Shown: positions 63,045-64,000 of the stretch, piece after piece | How the letters are laid out: every line of letters begins with the position of its first letter | Numbering within the stretch: the stretch's first letter is position 1 | Program-made: the position numbers and the translations under genes | Notes under the pieces: generated by a model | What the model was told of the DNA's origin: nothing | What the model saw: the letters and a program-made list of their open reading frames with translations, nothing else | Database searches by the model: none | Source: Ardenticatena maritima | GTDB taxonomy: Bacteria; Chloroflexota; Anaerolineae; Ardenticatenales; Ardenticatenaceae | NCBI RefSeq assembly: GCF_001306175.1 | Contig: NZ_LGKN01000009.1 | Location: forward strand, 248,001 to 312,000 | Direction of reading: 5' to 3' | DNA: 64,000 nt

Positions 63045-63737
63045 TCATCCCTGCGTTTGGCGCGATTGTTTGTTGACAGTCTCATGCCAGCCGAGCGCAA
63101 TGAGGCGCACGGCGGTGGCTATTGTAATCGATTCTGTATTGAGCACCATATCATACAACAAAGGGTCTTGCCAATCGGCATGATAAAACCGGCGCAGATA
63201 TTCGGCGCGTGCTTCATCGCTGGCGCGCACTTGCTTGGCAACCACAGCCCGCGGCTGCCCCAACTGCTTGCGCACCCGCTCGACACGCAGCGGAAACGGT
63301 GCAGTGACACGCACATGAAACGCATCATCACGCCCCGCCAGCACAATTTGCGCGCCTCGTCCCACAATCACCACATGCCCTTCATCAGCAATCGCACGAA
63401 TGACCTCGCCAATGAGGCGCACATATTCTTCGACGGTAGGGGCAAGCGGCGCCATCAGTGGCGCAAACAAACCGCCAATCGGCGGCGGCGATTCCACAGG
63501 GTCGGATGAGGGCGGCACAGCAGGGTCAAGGTGGAGCAAGGCAAGCAATTTTTCCACGAAGGGGCGGCGTGTATCTGCCGCCAACTCATCAAGTGCACTC
63601 TGGGGCACATTGCTGGCGCGTGCAGCGCGGTAGATACGCTCGCGATCCACATACCGCCACCCCAGCGCGGCCGCCAGGCGCTGCCCGATATGGCTCCCCA
63701 GGCTGCCCCATTCGCGCGAAATCGTAATCACGCTCAT
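63045..63737 (-). CDS. Cytidylate kinase-like family protein
   Basis: A 230-residue protein of the cytidylate-kinase-like family. It opens with ITISREWGSLGSHIGQRLA, a variant of the P-loop seen in this family, then GWRYVDRERIYRAA and VIVGRGAQIVLAGR. A C-terminal helix with YHADWQDPLLYDMVLNTE ends the fold. It is not the housekeeping cmk, which has a different P-loop (GPAGSGKST). It starts 12 bases after the PIN/TRAM gene stop, so the three genes here are likely one operon. Confidence 0.78.
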   Translation of the reverse strand: MSVITISREWGSLGSHIGQRLAAALGWRYVDRERIYRAARASNVPQSALDELAADTRRPFVEKLLALLHLDPAVPPSSDPVESPPPIGGLFAPLMAPLAPTVEEYVRLIGEVIRAIADEGHVVIVGRGAQIVLAGRDDAFHVRVTAPFPLRVERVRKQLGQPRAVVAKQVRASDEARAEYLRRFYHADWQDPLLYDMVLNTESITIATAVRLIALGWHETVNKQSRQTQG

Positions 63738-63749
63738 ACGCCATCACGT

Positions 63750-64000
63750 TCAGGGATTGGGTTGTGTATGCGGTTCGGGAACTTGGGCAAAAATCATGCG
63801 TCCGGCCACCGTTTGCAACATGCGGGTGACGACCACATCAACCGTCTGGCCAATGAAGTCACGCCCATTTTCGACCACCACCATCGTGCCATCATCGAGA
63901 TAGCCAACCCCCTGGCCGGGCTCTTTTCCTTCCTGAATAAGCGTGACGGTAATCGTCTCACCGGGAATCACCACCGGGCGCAATGCGTTGGCAAGTTCGT
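63750..64000 (-). CDS. PIN/TRAM domain protein (YacL-like), C-terminal part
   Basis: The open frame continues to the window edge, so the N-terminal PIN domain is outside. The visible part has the linker into the TRAM domain: [37 protein letters not shown] (shown in two pieces) and [16 protein letters not shown], ending with a Pro-rich tail. YacL-like proteins have four N-terminal membrane helices and a PIN nuclease fold, but only the C-terminal 80 or so residues can be seen here. It is the first gene upstream of the kinase-like gene. Confidence 0.82.
   Translation of the reverse strand, partial: ELANALRPVVIPGETITVTLIQEGKEPGQGVGYLDDGTMVVVENGRDFIGQTVDVVVTRMLQTVAGRMIFAQVPEPHTQPNP

Overview
This window is a chromosomal stretch of a GC-rich, respiratory, probably thermophilic bacterium. 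The gene content and protein style fit the phylum Chloroflexota, and an Ardenticatena-like organism is my best guess. That guess rests on periplasmic nitrate reductase together with other molybdenum respiratory enzymes, DUF4388/GTPase/V4R signalling genes, pyruvate:ferredoxin oxidoreductase plus PPDK, and NrfD-type quinol modules. It is an inference from content, not a database match. No insertion sequence, prophage, CRISPR array, tRNA or rRNA was seen.

Layout. 1-6.3 kb (+): a molybdopterin oxidoreductase complex in the order FeS subunit, NrfD membrane subunit, catalytic subunit of the Ttr/Phs/Arr type, monohaem cytochrome c. 6.3-10.4 kb (+): a lipase-like hydrolase and a three-gene Zn/Mn ABC importer. 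10.4-17.7 kb (-): a metzincin-like membrane protein, the rpmH-rnpA-yidD-yidC-jag cluster (without dnaA), and metG with a GT-C glycosyltransferase. 17.9-20.1 kb (+): a DUF4388, MglA/Arf-like GTPase and V4R signalling module. 20.2-26.7 kb (-): a nap operon (napD, napA, a duplicated NapB-like cytochrome, a tetrahaem lipoprotein, an FeS protein, an NrfD protein) in which an FeS/NrfD pair stands where NapC would normally be. 27.1-34.6 kb (+): ppdK, nifJ and a dihydroorotate-dehydrogenase-like gene. 34.6-36.4 kb: MazG-like, HEPN-CBS and an unknown gene. 36.4-41.0 kb (+): a xanthine-dehydrogenase-family hydroxylase split into two unusual fusion proteins, facing its probable maturation factor YqeB.

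41.0-48.2 kb (-): an amino-sugar operon, glmS-yvcK-glmM-like-GlmU-like-vanZ-yqeB. 48.3-56.7 kb (-): an aromatic amino-acid operon, aroH fusion-aroF-tyrA-aroA-aroE, followed by an MshC-like CysRS paralogue, a nuclease lipoprotein and plsC. 57.5-64 kb: a DEAD-box helicase, an AIR-synthase-like protein, a membrane L7/L12-like protein and a sulfite-oxidase-like protein on +, then rlmB, canonical cysS, a cytidylate-kinase-like gene and a partial YacL-type PIN/TRAM gene on -.

The most striking element is upstream of the aro operon (56.7-57.3 kb). A sigma70-like promoter drives a short leader ORF containing the run [10 protein letters not shown]. This is followed by mutually exclusive hairpins and a strong intrinsic terminator just before aroH. 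It has the layout of a ribosome-mediated attenuator reading all three aromatic amino acids. A second promoter, 17-residue ORF and terminator unit sits directly upstream, with an optimal Shine-Dalgarno sequence that several complementary segments could sequester.
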